This document shows positions 8,428 through 16,656 of a DNA stretch of 64,000 nt, piece by piece (position 1 is the stretch's first letter; every line of letters begins with the position of its first letter). The translations under genes were made by a program, and so were the position numbers. The notes below the pieces were generated by a model. The model had not been told where the DNA came from and searched no databases. It worked only from the letters and a program-made list of their open reading frames with translations. Source of the DNA: Paenibacillus sp. FSL H8-0332 (GTDB taxonomy: Bacteria > Bacillota > Bacilli > Paenibacillales > Paenibacillaceae); assembly GCF_037963835.1 (NCBI RefSeq), contig NZ_CP150145.1:2666001-2730000 (forward strand). The letters run 5' to 3'.

Positions 8428-10872
8428 TTAGCCGAGAGTGACTACAACCTGGTGAACCGCACCGTCGCCCGCAGGAGCGATAATGTTGCCTTCCACGGCA
8501 GCACCGTCGAGGGTCAGGCTGGCTACGCCTTTGGAGACATGTTTCGGGTTCTGGATCGAGATCACATAAGTGTCGCCACGGAAGACGCGGGTAATCTCGA
8601 AGCTATCCCATTCTGCAGGGATACAAGGGTCAACCTTGAGCCCGGCGAAGTCTGCCTGAATCCCCAGGATAGACTGCGTGATTGCTACATAGTTCCAAGC
8701 CGCTGTACCTGTCAGCCAGGAGTTTTTCGCTTCCCCGTGACGTACGGCATCTTTACCGGCGATCATCTGGGAGTACACGTAAGGCTCCATCCGGTGCACT
8801 TCGCTGATGTCCTCCAGGTAGGCTGGGGCGATTTTACGGTAGATGTCAAAAGCTCTGTCGCCATGTCCAAGGACCGTCTCGGCAATCATGATCCACGGGT
8901 TATTATGGCAGAAGATCCCGGCGTTCTCTTTGTAACCCGGAGGGTACGTGGAGATTTCGCCTAAGTTCACATAATACTTGGAATACGGAGGCTGCTGCAA
9001 AACAATACCATAGTCCGTATCCAGACGTTCCTGCACGGAAGTCAGGGCGCGGGCCGCTTCACCGTTCTCTACACCGATACCGGCCATTACGCACATTCCC
9101 TGCGGCTCGATGAAGATCTGGCCTTCTTCGTTCTCCTTGCTGCCGATCTTGTCGCCATAGTGGTCATAAGCGCGCAGGAACCAGTCGCCGTCGAAGCCGT
9201 GGGACAACGTGATGGCACTCATGTTCTCGATCTTGGCAACAGCGTCAGCGGCTACATCATCCAGTCCGCGCATCCGGCAGATCTCGGCATAGTCCGGTCC
9301 AACGAAGACGAACAGGCCTGCGATGAACACAGATTCGGCTACGCCGCCTGCGATATTCTCCGTGGTCTGGAACGATTCGCCCGGCTCGGTGGAGAAGCAG
9401 TTCAGGTTCAGACAGTCATTCCAGTCCGCGCGTCCGATCAGCGGCAGGCCGTGAGGCCCGAGGTTGTTCGTGACATGCTCGAAGCTCAGCTTCAGATGCT
9501 CGAACAGGGTTGCAGTGTGATCCGGATTGCTGTCAAAAGGAACCTGCTCATCAAGAATCGAATAGTCGCCGGTCTCCTTAATATAGGCGGCTGTACCCGA
9601 GATCAGCCAGAGCGGATCATCGTTGAAGCCGGAGCCGACTTCGTTGTTGCCCTTCTTGGTCAGCGGCTGGTACTGGTGATACGCGCTGCCGTCAGGGAAC
9701 TGGGTAGCGGCGATATCGAGAATCCGTTCTCTGGCACGCTCAGGAATCTGGTGGACGAAGCCGAGCAAGTCCTGGTTGGAGTCACGGAAGCCCATACCGC
9801 GGCCAATCCCGGATTCGAAGTACGATGCGGAACGGGACATGTTGAAGGTCACCATACACTGGTACGGATTCCAGATGTTCACCATCCGGTTCAGCTTGTC
9901 GTCCCCGCTCTTAATCTGGTATTTGGACAGCAGGTTATCCCAATGCGCAGCCAGTACCGCGAGGGCGGCATCCACCTGGGCATCCGTAGCGAATTGATCG
10001 ATGACAGCCTGGGCTGGCTTTTTGTTGATGACGTTCAGGGCTTCCCACTTCTCATCCTCAGGGTTCTCAATGTAGCCGAGCACGAAGATGAAGCTCTGGG
10101 CTTCGCCTGGCTCCAGCGTGATGTCAAGTGCGTGGGAGCCGATAGGTGACCAGCCGCTGGCTACGGAATTCGTAGCTTCACCGGCAGCAACTGCCTGCGG
10201 AGCGTCTAGTCCATTGTACATGCCCACGAAGGATTCGCGGTCGGTATCGAAGCCGGCGATTTCTTTATTTACCGAATAGAAGGCGTAATGGTTTCTGCGC
10301 TCGCGGTATTCGGTTTTGTGATAGATAACAGAATCCTTCACTTCAACTTCGCCGGTGCTGAGGTTACGCTGGAAGTTGGTCATATCATCATTGGCATTCC
10401 ACAGACAGAACTCGGCAAAAGAGAACAGCTTAACAGTCTTCTTCGCGTCGCCGGTGTTCTTAACGACAAGGCGGTGTACTTCAGCGTTATGGCCCATCGG
10501 TACAAAAGCAAGCTGATTCACGGAAATGCCGTTACGCTCGCCTGTAATGGAAGTGTAGCCCAGGCCGTGGCGGCATTCGTAGAAGTCCAGATCGCGCTTC
10601 ACCGGCATCCAGCCCGGGGTCCAGAAATCACCGTCATCGTACAGGTAGTAGTAGCGGCCGCCTGTATCCAGCGGAATATTGTTATACCGGTAACGGGTAA
10701 GTCTTCTCATCCGCGCATCGCGGTAGAAGGTGTAGCCCCCGGCAGTATTAGAGATCAGGCCGAAAAACTGCTCGTTGCCGAGGTAGTTAATCCAAGGATA
10801 AGGTGTTTTGGGGGTGTTGATTACATACTCTTTGCGGGTGTCGTCAAAAGTTCCGAATTTCATGAGAGACAA
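8428..10872 (-). CDS. GH94 cellobiose phosphorylase
   Basis: 814-aa cytoplasmic enzyme of glycoside hydrolase family 94. It splits cellobiose with inorganic phosphate to glucose 1-phosphate and glucose, saving one ATP. The N-terminal beta-sandwich carries [20 protein letters not shown], typical of cellobiose phosphorylases, and the catalytic barrel has [10 protein letters not shown] with the general acid Asp486 (Asp490 in Cellulomonas gilvus). Length matches the family (about 810-820). A strong AAGGAG site precedes ATG 10872. The 18-bp operator at 10886-10903 sits just upstream, shared with the neighbouring lacI-type gene, so it is probably repressed by that protein. Related GH94 specificities (laminaribiose, cellodextrin) cannot be fully excluded. 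Confidence 0.88.
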   Translation of the reverse strand: MSLMKFGTFDDTRKEYVINTPKTPYPWINYLGNEQFFGLISNTAGGYTFYRDARMRRLTRYRYNNIPLDTGGRYYYLYDDGDFWTPGWMPVKRDLDFYECRHGLGYTSITGERNGISVNQLAFVPMGHNAEVHRLVVKNTGDAKKTVKLFSFAEFCLWNANDDMTNFQRNLSTGEVEVKDSVIYHKTEYRERRNHYAFYSVNKEIAGFDTDRESFVGMYNGLDAPQAVAAGEATNSVASGWSPIGSHALDITLEPGEAQSFIFVLGYIENPEDEKWEALNVINKKPAQAVIDQFATDAQVDAALAVLAAHWDNLLSKYQIKSGDDKLNRMVNIWNPYQCMVTFNMSRSASYFESGIGRGMGFRDSNQDLLGFVHQIPERARERILDIAATQFPDGSAYHQYQPLTKKGNNEVGSGFNDDPLWLISGTAAYIKETGDYSILDEQVPFDSNPDHTATLFEHLKLSFEHVTNNLGPHGLPLIGRADWNDCLNLNCFSTEPGESFQTTENIAGGVAESVFIAGLFVFVGPDYAEICRMRGLDDVAADAVAKIENMSAITLSHGFDGDWFLRAYDHYGDKIGSKENEEGQIFIEPQGMCVMAGIGVENGEAARALTSVQERLDTDYGIVLQQPPYSKYYVNLGEISTYPPGYKENAGIFCHNNPWIMIAETVLGHGDRAFDIYRKIAPAYLEDISEVHRMEPYVYSQMIAGKDAVRHGEAKNSWLTGTAAWNYVAITQSILGIQADFAGLKVDPCIPAEWDSFEITRVFRGDTYVISIQNPKHVSKGVASLTLDGAAVEGNIIAPAGDGAVHQVVVTLG

Positions 10873-10885
10873 GTCTCCTTTCGAT

Positions 10886-10903
10886 TGTGAACGCGCGTTT
10901 ACA
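10886..10903. promoter_or_regulatory. LacI-family operator upstream of GH94 gene
   Basis: TGTGAACGCGCGTTTACA, an 18-bp near-perfect palindrome centred on CGCG. It matches the palindrome in front of the adjacent LacI-type regulator gene (12033-12050) at 16 of 18 positions and has the central CG step typical of LacI-family operators. It lies 13 bp from the GH94 start codon. Confidence 0.8.
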
Positions 10904-10911
10904 AGACGGAG

Positions 10912-10936
10912 AAAAAATTCCCTCGGGGCAAGGGAT
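10912..10936 (-). terminator. weak terminator between lacI-type gene and GH94 gene
   Basis: On the minus strand a TCCCT / AGGGA hairpin is followed by a run of six T. It lies between the regulator stop and the GH94 operator, so full-length transcripts from the regulator promoter may or may not reach the GH94 gene. Confidence 0.5.
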
Positions 10937-10959
10937 TTTTCCGTAGCTATAGCTATACT

Positions 10960-12015
10960 CTACTTCTTAGGCGGCTGACAGGAATCTCTGGTGATCAGAC
11001 GCGCCGGGAAACTGATGGTGCTGAAGGTAGGCTGCTGTGAATCACATAGCTCAATGACCTTCTCGACAGCGGCTTTGGACATTTCATAAATCGGCAGACG
11101 GACGGAGGTCAGCTTAGGATGAATCCGCGCAGCAAGCTGCACATCGTCGAACCCCGCAATGGAGATATCCTCCGGCACGGAAAGGCCATGCTCCGAGAAC
11201 GCTTCCATCGCCGATATAGCCATATCGTCATTGGAAGAGAAGAAGGCAGTCGGCAGCGGGCCGCCGGAATCCAGCAGCTTCTTCACTTCCTGGTAGGCAG
11301 TCTCCTTGAGAAAATCACCCTGAAGGACAAAGTCCTGCTGCAGGGCAAGTCCATGGCGCTTCAGCGTATTCTCGTAAGCCATGTAGCGCTCCCGTCCGGA
11401 ATAAGTATTCATCCGTCCGCAGATCATACCGATCTCCTTATGGCCGAGACCGATTAGGTACTCAATGGCTTCTACCGTACCTTCGTAATCCTTGGAATTC
11501 ACAATAGCGAGATGGTTGCGGTCCAGATGCTCTGACATAATCTCCGAAATGTCATAATCGATCAGTACAAGCGGAGCGCCCAGACCCACCATCTCCCGTA
11601 CAATCTCGATATCCTTCTGGGTGCCGACAATGATGCCTCCGTCAATCCGTTTCTGGAGGAAGGCCTGCTTGACCTTCAGGAAGTCGTCGGGCGAATAGAC
11701 GGTGTGAATCAGAACATAACAGCCGCGGGCATTCGACGTATCTACCACAGCATCGACGAACGGGGCGAAGTAATTATTCTGATAGATCCGCGTCGCATTC
11801 TCCTTCTCGTTCATACTGATGGCAAACAGCCCGATCGTGTCGGTCTTCTTGCCGGCCAGAGCCCGGGCGAAGCTGTTCGGCTCGTACTGATGCTGCTCAA
11901 TCACCTTCAGCACCTTGGCCCGGGTCTCTTCAGGGACATTGGAATAATTGTTGATCACACGGGATACGGTGCTTCGCGAAACCCCGGCTAGCTTGGCAAT
12001 ATCTTCGCTTCGCAT
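10960..12015 (-). CDS. LacI-family repressor of the GH94 gene
   Basis: 351-aa regulator with an N-terminal LacI helix-turn-helix (EDIAKLAGVSRSTVSRVINN, residues 3-22), hinge helix (EPNSFARALAGKK) and a periplasmic-binding-like sugar domain to the end (SIAGFDDVQLAARIHP, about residue 285). ATG 12015 has AGGGGG 7 nt upstream. The same palindrome lies in its own promoter region and before the GH94 gene, so it should repress both, with autoregulation. The inducer is likely a beta-glucan disaccharide such as cellobiose; this is inference from the neighbour. Confidence 0.88.
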   Translation of the reverse strand: MRSEDIAKLAGVSRSTVSRVINNYSNVPEETRAKVLKVIEQHQYEPNSFARALAGKKTDTIGLFAISMNEKENATRIYQNNYFAPFVDAVVDTSNARGCYVLIHTVYSPDDFLKVKQAFLQKRIDGGIIVGTQKDIEIVREMVGLGAPLVLIDYDISEIMSEHLDRNHLAIVNSKDYEGTVEAIEYLIGLGHKEIGMICGRMNTYSGRERYMAYENTLKRHGLALQQDFVLQGDFLKETAYQEVKKLLDSGGPLPTAFFSSNDDMAISAMEAFSEHGLSVPEDISIAGFDDVQLAARIHPKLTSVRLPIYEMSKAAVEKVIELCDSQQPTFSTISFPARLITRDSCQPPKK

Positions 12016-12032
12016 AAGGTACCCCCTCTAAT

Positions 12033-12050
12033 TGTAAACGCGCGTTTATG
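12033..12050. promoter_or_regulatory. LacI-family operator, autoregulatory site
   Basis: TGTAAACGCGCGTTTATG, a palindrome matching the GH94 operator. It lies 6 bp downstream of the -10 hexamer of the regulator's promoter, over the transcription start, a position suited to repression. Confidence 0.8.
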
Positions 12051-12055
12051 AGTTT

Positions 12056-12084
12056 ATTGTAAAATAAACCGGCCTGGAGGTCAA
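12056..12084 (-). promoter_or_regulatory. sigma-A promoter of the lacI-type gene
   Basis: On the minus strand TTGACC (12084-12079), a 17-bp spacer and TACAAT (12061-12056). The operator follows immediately downstream. Confidence 0.65.
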
Positions 12085-12207
12085 TCGTTTGCCGGAAGAT
12101 TTTAGTTTGAAATAGGCTCTTTACTTTGCATTGCTTACACAAATGTGCCAAACTTGTTATGATAAGGATATAGACTTATATCATGTTGAATTAGGGGGTT
12201 GTAAGCT

Positions 12208-12423
12208 GTGTATATGACAGGTTTTGGGTCCTTGCTCGCTGGAGGATTCAGTATTTTTGCTCTTTTGCTCTGGTTCACTTGTCTGGGTATGGGGATTTAT
12301 TTATTTGTTCTGGTGGTGAAGCTTGCACGCAGGGGAATCATCGCGCTGGACTTGTACAACCACTCCAAAAATCTGGAGATCCGCGAACGTTACGAATCCG
12401 TTGGGCGGAGAGATGATTTCTGA
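12208..12423 (+). CDS. small membrane protein, 71 aa
   Basis: Not recognised by family. GTG 12208 is 8 nt after AGGGGGT; ATG 12214 would be too far. Residues about 8-45 form one long or two short hydrophobic segments (LLAGGFSIFALLLWFTCLGM, then IYLFVLVVKLA), followed by a charged tail ending GRRDDF. It probably sits in the membrane with a cytoplasmic tail. Stand-alone between divergent regulator and stalk-domain gene. Confidence 0.6.
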   Translation: MYMTGFGSLLAGGFSIFALLLWFTCLGMGIYLFVLVVKLARRGIIALDLYNHSKNLEIRERYESVGRRDDF

Positions 12424-12506
12424 ATGATTGCATCTGATTGCAGGATTGATTATACTCCGAATATGAAATATTCAAATTTGTCATATCTGGAGAGGAGTTT
12501 GAGCGA

Positions 12507-13178
12507 ATGAAGAAGAAGATGACTGCTGCGCTGACTGCATTTGCTGTACTGGGAGGAATGGGCACAGGTGTGTATGCCGGAGCCAATCTGCAGGAGATCA
12601 AGGCATTTCTGAATCCAAGCATCAAATTTAAGATGAACGGCCAGCCCGTACAGCTTAAGAATGGCAGCGGTGCAGTAATTGCCCCAATTTCCTATAAGGA
12701 CACAACGTATCTGCCAGTCCGTTCCGTATCTGATCTGCTCGGGGTTACCGTCAAGTTCGATGCGGCAACGAATACGATCTCTCTGGGAGAACAGACATCG
12801 GGCGTACCGATCGCAACAGGTTTTGATGATATGTATCACACCAAAGATCCGGGCAAAACGGTCTTCAAGGACAAGGATTACAAGGATGTCTTCTTCGACA
12901 ACGCCAGCGGTGACCGCGGCACTTCATTCATGCTCCACCCGGACAAAAAATATCAGAAGCTTTATCTCCAGGTAGCCGCAATCGGCGGGGAGATTAAAGA
13001 CTTTGCGGTACAAGACAGCGACACCAACACTGTGCTGAAGAAGCAGACCATTGACCCGGCAAACGGGCTTACTACCATCGAAGTAGATATTGCCGGAGTA
13101 AGTAGCCTATATGTCAACGGAGATGTAAAGAATGGAACAACGGTCTTCGTTCCGCTTACGACATCGTATTATAAATAA
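12507..13178 (+). CDS. secreted stalk-domain protein (copper amine oxidase N-like)
   Basis: 223-aa protein with a signal peptide (MKKKMTAALTAFAVLGG, cleavage near VYAGA) and a copper-amine-oxidase N-terminal-like 'stalk' domain at residues 35-95: IKFKMNGQPVQLKNGSGAVI, then YLPVRSVSDLLGVTVKFD and ISLGE. Such domains are found on many secreted Paenibacillus proteins and probably bind the cell wall or act as spacers. The C-terminal 120 residues resemble a beta-sandwich of the NPCBM type (FMLHPDKKYQKLYLQVA). AGGAG stands 10 nt before ATG 12507. A strong terminator follows. Confidence 0.75.
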   Translation: MKKKMTAALTAFAVLGGMGTGVYAGANLQEIKAFLNPSIKFKMNGQPVQLKNGSGAVIAPISYKDTTYLPVRSVSDLLGVTVKFDAATNTISLGEQTSGVPIATGFDDMYHTKDPGKTVFKDKDYKDVFFDNASGDRGTSFMLHPDKKYQKLYLQVAAIGGEIKDFAVQDSDTNTVLKKQTIDPANGLTTIEVDIAGVSSLYVNGDVKNGTTVFVPLTTSYYK

Positions 13179-13205
13179 ATTTCCGAACTTATATATCATT
13201 CATGC

Positions 13206-13242
13206 ATGCCCCGGAAGCCTTGGTTTCCGGGGCATCTTTTTG
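13206..13242 (+). terminator. intrinsic terminator
   Basis: Perfect 11-bp stem ATGCCCCGGAA / TTCCGGGGCAT followed by CTTTTTG. Confidence 0.85.
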
Positions 13243-13344
13243 TCTATTCGTTGTTTTGAGGAAGAAAATAATGGGTATTATCCGGTAAGCCGGTGAATCT
13301 AACTGGCCATGTAACTGTTGAATGAATTAATGAGGAGTGAGAAG

Positions 13345-13911
13345 ATGTACACCAAAAAACTAATAATGACCTTATCCTTGACGTTGTTCCTATTGGCCCT
13401 CAGCGCCTGCGGTAATGCCGAGGATAAGCCATCCACCGAATCGATGCAGACCACTGCACCGACAGCAGAGAATGTGCAGACTCCAGCGCCGACAACAGAG
13501 GCCGAACAGACTGCAGCACCAACGGCGGAGCCGGAGCAGACGCCTGAGCCGTCAACCGGAGGTAACGATACAGCCGCAGGTTCCACGGAGCTTCCGAAAT
13601 ATCTGCCGGAGGACTTCCCGATGCCGGAGAATGTAACAGAGACTGTCCTGTCCACTACGGCGGAGGACGAGGGCAAGAAGTCAGCCATGCTGATCTTTAG
13701 AACAACCGACAGTATGGAATCGGTAACGAAGCTGTATGATGATTATCTGGCCTCTAAGCTGGGCGATCAGTCCGTGAAGACCATTGACCCTAAGAACCTG
13801 ATTATCCAAGGCACGACCAAGGACAACAAGCAGAGCTGGTCGATTATTGGCGGTCCGCTGGCATCCCAGGAGGGGGTCGTGGAACTGACTGTAAGCTGGT
13901 CTGAAATTTAA
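13345..13911 (+). CDS. lipoprotein with Thr/Pro-rich linker
   Basis: 188-aa lipoprotein. ATG 13345 is preceded by GAGGAGTGA with good spacing; an ATG at 13318 in the same frame has no site. The signal peptide ends in a lipobox LSAC at about residue 23. Residues 30-75 are a low-complexity linker of repeated T/A-P-T-x-E-x-x-Q-T units, likely a flexible tether off the membrane. The C-terminal domain (LPKYLPEDFPMPENV... SMESVTKLYDDYLASKLG) is an unassigned globular domain seen in Firmicute lipoproteins. Function unknown. Confidence 0.7.
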   Translation: MYTKKLIMTLSLTLFLLALSACGNAEDKPSTESMQTTAPTAENVQTPAPTTEAEQTAAPTAEPEQTPEPSTGGNDTAAGSTELPKYLPEDFPMPENVTETVLSTTAEDEGKKSAMLIFRTTDSMESVTKLYDDYLASKLGDQSVKTIDPKNLIIQGTTKDNKQSWSIIGGPLASQEGVVELTVSWSEI

Positions 13912-13943
13912 TACGGACAGCCAAGCTGCTGTACCCAGAGGAA

Positions 13944-13987
13944 ATCCGTTGAGACTCGATTCAGAGCAGTCAACGGATGTTTTTTTG
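13944..13987 (+). terminator. intrinsic terminator
   Basis: 9-bp stem ATCCGTTGA / TCAACGGAT followed by seven T; separates the lipoprotein gene from the agr-like operon. Confidence 0.8.
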
Positions 13988-14094
13988 TAATTGGGCAAAA
14001 AGTGTCGAATTTTGTATTTAAGTAGTATACGTCAGGCATGGTGGAGTTATATAATTATTCTTGTGAATGAAATTAGTCAGGCGGTGTAAATGGT

Positions 14095-14718
14095 GTGTCG
14101 TGGGAACCTGTAGGCTTTATGTTTTTCTCAACAATAGAGACGTTTGCGCTCTATTATCTGATTATGTCTCTCTATAGATTCAAATGGAGATGGTACATAT
14201 GGCAGGCTTTATTCGTGATCTTGCTGAACAATCTGCAAAGCTATCTCTTACGCAATGAACTAGGTATGTCGAATGTCGCACCACTTGTTTTAATCTTAAT
14301 TTTTATCTTCTTCTTCGCTGCGGTGGTGAGGATGCCGCTGATTTTATCCATCATCGCAACGATATCGGGATTTGCTATTTTCGCTGGGATTCAGACGCTG
14401 CTCATCCTGCTTATTTTCGGCTCCATTTCGAATGTGGGTAGTACGGCCAACGGATATTTTCTGCAGGTGGCGACTGCGGCAGTTGTGTTTGGTATCTTTG
14501 GGTTTCTGTACCGCAGAGGCAAGGGCTTCACATTCGATTTGGATAAACTCCGCTTTAAGATAGAGGATATCCTGCTGTCCGTGCTGATATTTGCATTCGT
14601 CATCGGAGTATCTGGCCTACTCTACTTTAATGATATTCTGCTAAATGCCGTGATTTTCCTGGTGATGTCTGTATTCCTTCTATATTATTCCACCCGGAGG
14701 GAGCGGGAAGATGCTTGA
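14095..14718 (+). CDS. seven-TM AgrC-sensor-like membrane protein without kinase domain
   Basis: 207-aa protein that is almost wholly hydrophobic: about seven membrane segments (roughly 5-26, 30-50, 57-78, 81-108, 118-140, 155-176, 179-200), then a short charged end RREREDA. Size, topology and position before agrB resemble the membrane sensor half of AgrC, but the dimerisation and ATP-binding parts of a histidine kinase are absent. GTG 14095 has AGGCGGTG 8 nt upstream. The stop overlaps the agrB start by 8 bp, so the gene is intact and translationally coupled rather than a broken kinase. It may be the signal receptor, or a membrane inhibitor of the LytTR protein encoded at the end of the operon; the link to AgrC is inferred from topology and context only. 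Confidence 0.65.
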   Translation: MSWEPVGFMFFSTIETFALYYLIMSLYRFKWRWYIWQALFVILLNNLQSYLLRNELGMSNVAPLVLILIFIFFFAAVVRMPLILSIIATISGFAIFAGIQTLLILLIFGSISNVGSTANGYFLQVATAAVVFGIFGFLYRRGKGFTFDLDKLRFKIEDILLSVLIFAFVIGVSGLLYFNDILLNAVIFLVMSVFLLYYSTRREREDA

Positions 14719-15238
14719 ATTCATGTCCGGCAAACTGGCATTTACGATTAAAAATATCGTTCCAGAGCACCCGGCATCCTACGCTGTCCTGAAGTTTGCT
14801 ATTAGTGTAGTGCTTAATGTGGTGTTTATTATTGGGCTGACACTGGTAGTGTCCCTTTTAACGGGCAGGACAAGTGAAGCTCTGCAGATTCTGATCTCCT
14901 TTGCCTTATTACGTCAGGTGTCCGGCGGGGCCCATCTCAGGTCAGGTATAGCCTGTGTCTTGTTTACGGTAAGCATGTTCACGGTCCTGTCCTTTGTGGA
15001 GCTTAGCTCCTTCTACGTTATGTTATTGAATGCAGCTAGTCTGCTAGTGGTTCTATGGCTGGCGCCCATTGGGATTGAACGACAAACGCGGATTTCCAAG
15101 CGGCACTGGCCTAAGCTGAGAATCGTGGCGTTACTGCTAGTAGCTTCCAATATCGTCGTAGGATCACCTGTCATCGCGGCCAGCTTTTTGGCTCAATCCA
15201 TCAGTCTGATTATAGCTAGAAGGGAGGTGGAAATCTGA
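14711..15238 (+). CDS. agrB: AgrB-like autoinducer-processing endopeptidase
   Basis: 175-aa membrane cysteine protease of the AgrB family, which cuts the AgrD precursor and closes the (thio)lactone ring. The catalytic pair is His75 (SGGAHLRSG) and Cys82 (IAC), spaced seven residues as in Staphylococcus aureus AgrB (His77/Cys84). Membrane segments lie at about 30-50, 80-100, 105-120, 135-155 and 155-170. ATG 14711 overlaps the end of the seven-TM gene and follows GGAGGGAGCGG. The agrD gene starts 3 bp after its stop. Length is slightly shorter than the usual 185-200 aa. Confidence 0.92.
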   Translation: MLEFMSGKLAFTIKNIVPEHPASYAVLKFAISVVLNVVFIIGLTLVVSLLTGRTSEALQILISFALLRQVSGGAHLRSGIACVLFTVSMFTVLSFVELSSFYVMLLNAASLLVVLWLAPIGIERQTRISKRHWPKLRIVALLLVASNIVVGSPVIAASFLAQSISLIIARREVEI

Positions 15239-15240
15239 CA

Positions 15241-15375
15241 ATGAGAGCTTTGCAGCGCAAAGTAGTGTATAAGCTTGCTTCTGGTTTGTCCGCCTTGGCT
15301 GCCCTTATCGTGTTGGTTACAGCGAGTGTATTCTACATTAACCAACCGGAGGTACCTGAAGAGTTACTTAAATAA
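15241..15375 (+). CDS. agrD: AgrD-like cyclic lactone autoinducer prepeptide, 44 aa
   Basis: A 44-residue peptide gene directly after agrB, with GGAGGTG 11 nt before ATG 15241. It has a basic N-terminus (MRALQRKVVYK), a hydrophobic amphipathic stretch (LASGLSALAALIVLVTA) and the AgrD-type acidic tail NQPEVPEELLK. Aligned with S. aureus AgrD on the EVPxEL motif, the mature five-residue ring is S-V-F-Y-I, with Ser29 in the place of the ring cysteine; no cysteine is present, so a lactone rather than thiolactone is expected. AgrB is the processing enzyme. The number of exocyclic residues cannot be predicted. Confidence 0.88.
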   Translation: MRALQRKVVYKLASGLSALAALIVLVTASVFYINQPEVPEELLK

Positions 15376-15392
15376 CATTGGAGTTGATCCCT

Positions 15393-15788
15393 TTGAGCAC
15401 GATATCTGTTACTAGAGACACAGAGGGAAACACTGGTGTATTCTCACTCGATATTGCAAAAATAACTTTTATGGAATTTGAACGGACTATCTATCGGATC
15501 ATTGTCCATACGTACGATCAAACCTTTTATACAGTAGGTACGCTGAAATATTGGCTCAATACCCTGGCCAGTTCAGGATATAATTTCGTTCTAGCAGATA
15601 GAAACACGTTAATTCAGGTTTCTAACATTATCCAATTGGATAAGACGTTTCATATTGCTTATTTTGGGGAAGATCACAGAGGAGTCGAGCAAAAGTGTTT
15701 TCTGTCAGAGAAGGGCTATAGAGAAATTTTAAAATACGTAAAGACATCCGAATCGGATATTATATTAGTGGAGCTGCCCCAGTGGTAG
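15393..15788 (+). CDS. stand-alone LytTR DNA-binding domain protein
   Basis: 131-aa protein made almost only of a LytTR domain: DIAKITFMEFERTIYRIIVH, YTVGTLKYWLNTLASSGYNF, LADRNTLIQVSNIIQLD. LytTR domains bind DNA in AgrA, ComE and related regulators, but here no receiver domain or membrane segment precedes it. TTG 15393 has TGGAG 9 nt upstream and is preferred over TTG 15378, which lies inside that site. The start is 17 bp after agrD, so it is the last gene of the four-gene operon. It probably acts on the operon itself or on quorum-regulated targets, perhaps controlled by the seven-TM protein. Confidence 0.8.
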   Translation: MSTISVTRDTEGNTGVFSLDIAKITFMEFERTIYRIIVHTYDQTFYTVGTLKYWLNTLASSGYNFVLADRNTLIQVSNIIQLDKTFHIAYFGEDHRGVEQKCFLSEKGYREILKYVKTSESDIILVELPQW

Positions 15789-15819
15789 CTTTATTTTTTT
15801 GGAGGTTTGTATATAAAAT

Positions 15820-15866
15820 AAGGCTGACCCTGCGCAGTGCATTCTGTAGCGCCTGGGTCCAGCCTT
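15820..15866. terminator. bidirectional hairpin after agr-like operon
   Basis: AAGGCTGACCC pairs with GGGTCCAGCCTT with one bulge; inner GCGC steps extend it. It lies between the LytTR gene and the convergent acetyltransferase gene. Confidence 0.6.
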
Positions 15867-15878
15867 TATTCGGTTAGC

Positions 15879-16409
15879 TTAGTCTGTAGCTAATTTGGAA
15901 TACATACACAGATCAATGAAGCTTCCTTTGGAACGCTCACTCTGCCTCAATATTCCTTCCAGCGAAAAGTTTAATTTCTGCAGTACCTTAATAGAATTGA
16001 TATTAGCAGGCTGGGCCTTTGCTTCTATTCTATTGAAGCCCAGTGTATCAAACGCATAATCTATTAGTGCGCGAAGGGCTTCAGGCACATATCCTTTTCC
16101 CCAGCATTCGCGGCTAAGGTCATAACCAATCTCTGTCTTGGCATTGTCATAGTCCAGCGTATTGAAACCACAGGAGCCGATAATCCGGCCGGATTCTGCT
16201 TCTGTAATGGAATAGCGGATCGCCTGATTCTCGGTGGCTAACTTACCCAGCAGCTCAATCATTTCCACGGCCTGACTCTCATCCGTGAAGCTGCTGATAT
16301 TCATGAACCGGGTGACTTCAGGATCGGACCAGATCGGGAACAGGCTGGCTGAATCGGCGGTGCGCATTTGTCTTAATACTAATCTCTCGGTTTGTAATTC
16401 TGTAATCAT
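15879..16409 (-). CDS. RimJ/RimL-type GNAT acetyltransferase
   Basis: 176-aa N-acetyltransferase using acetyl-CoA. It begins ITELQTERLVLRQM, typical of the RimJ/RimL group, and has IGYDLSRECWGKGYVPEAL (acetyl-CoA pyrophosphate loop, about residue 95-113) and FNRIEAKAQPANINSIKVLQ. Members acetylate ribosomal protein N-termini or small amines; the substrate here is not known. GGAGGT is 9 nt before ATG 16409 and 6 nt before TTG 16412, so either start is possible. Confidence 0.85.
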   Translation of the reverse strand: MITELQTERLVLRQMRTADSASLFPIWSDPEVTRFMNISSFTDESQAVEMIELLGKLATENQAIRYSITEAESGRIIGSCGFNTLDYDNAKTEIGYDLSRECWGKGYVPEALRALIDYAFDTLGFNRIEAKAQPANINSIKVLQKLNFSLEGILRQSERSKGSFIDLCMYSKLATD

Positions 16410-16656
16410 CAATAAGTTACCTCCATTAAATATATATGGTATTGGTGAGGTACAACTATTGATATCTGCGCATAGTTCAGTCCTTTCCGTGTGTAAGCTG
16501 CCTCTATTATATCAGGACCGCTTCAACAAATCTTCATAATGAAGGGTACTTTGCTTGGTGGCCACTTCTAATCTATCAACATATCTTATGTATTGTGAGA
16601 GCGAAGTCAACCTAGGGATTTCGTTCCTCTCAAATATATTTTAGGAGGTATAGTTT

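Noticed and set aside
9160..10149. 329-codon frame opposite the GH94 gene
   Set aside because: Shadow of the GH94 gene; composition follows the third-codon bias of the other strand.
14020..14094. Promoter and paired LytTR sites before the agr-like operon
   Set aside because: A TAGTAT/TATACG patch is present near 14033, but no acceptable -35 box and no clear pair of LytTR repeats could be found by eye.
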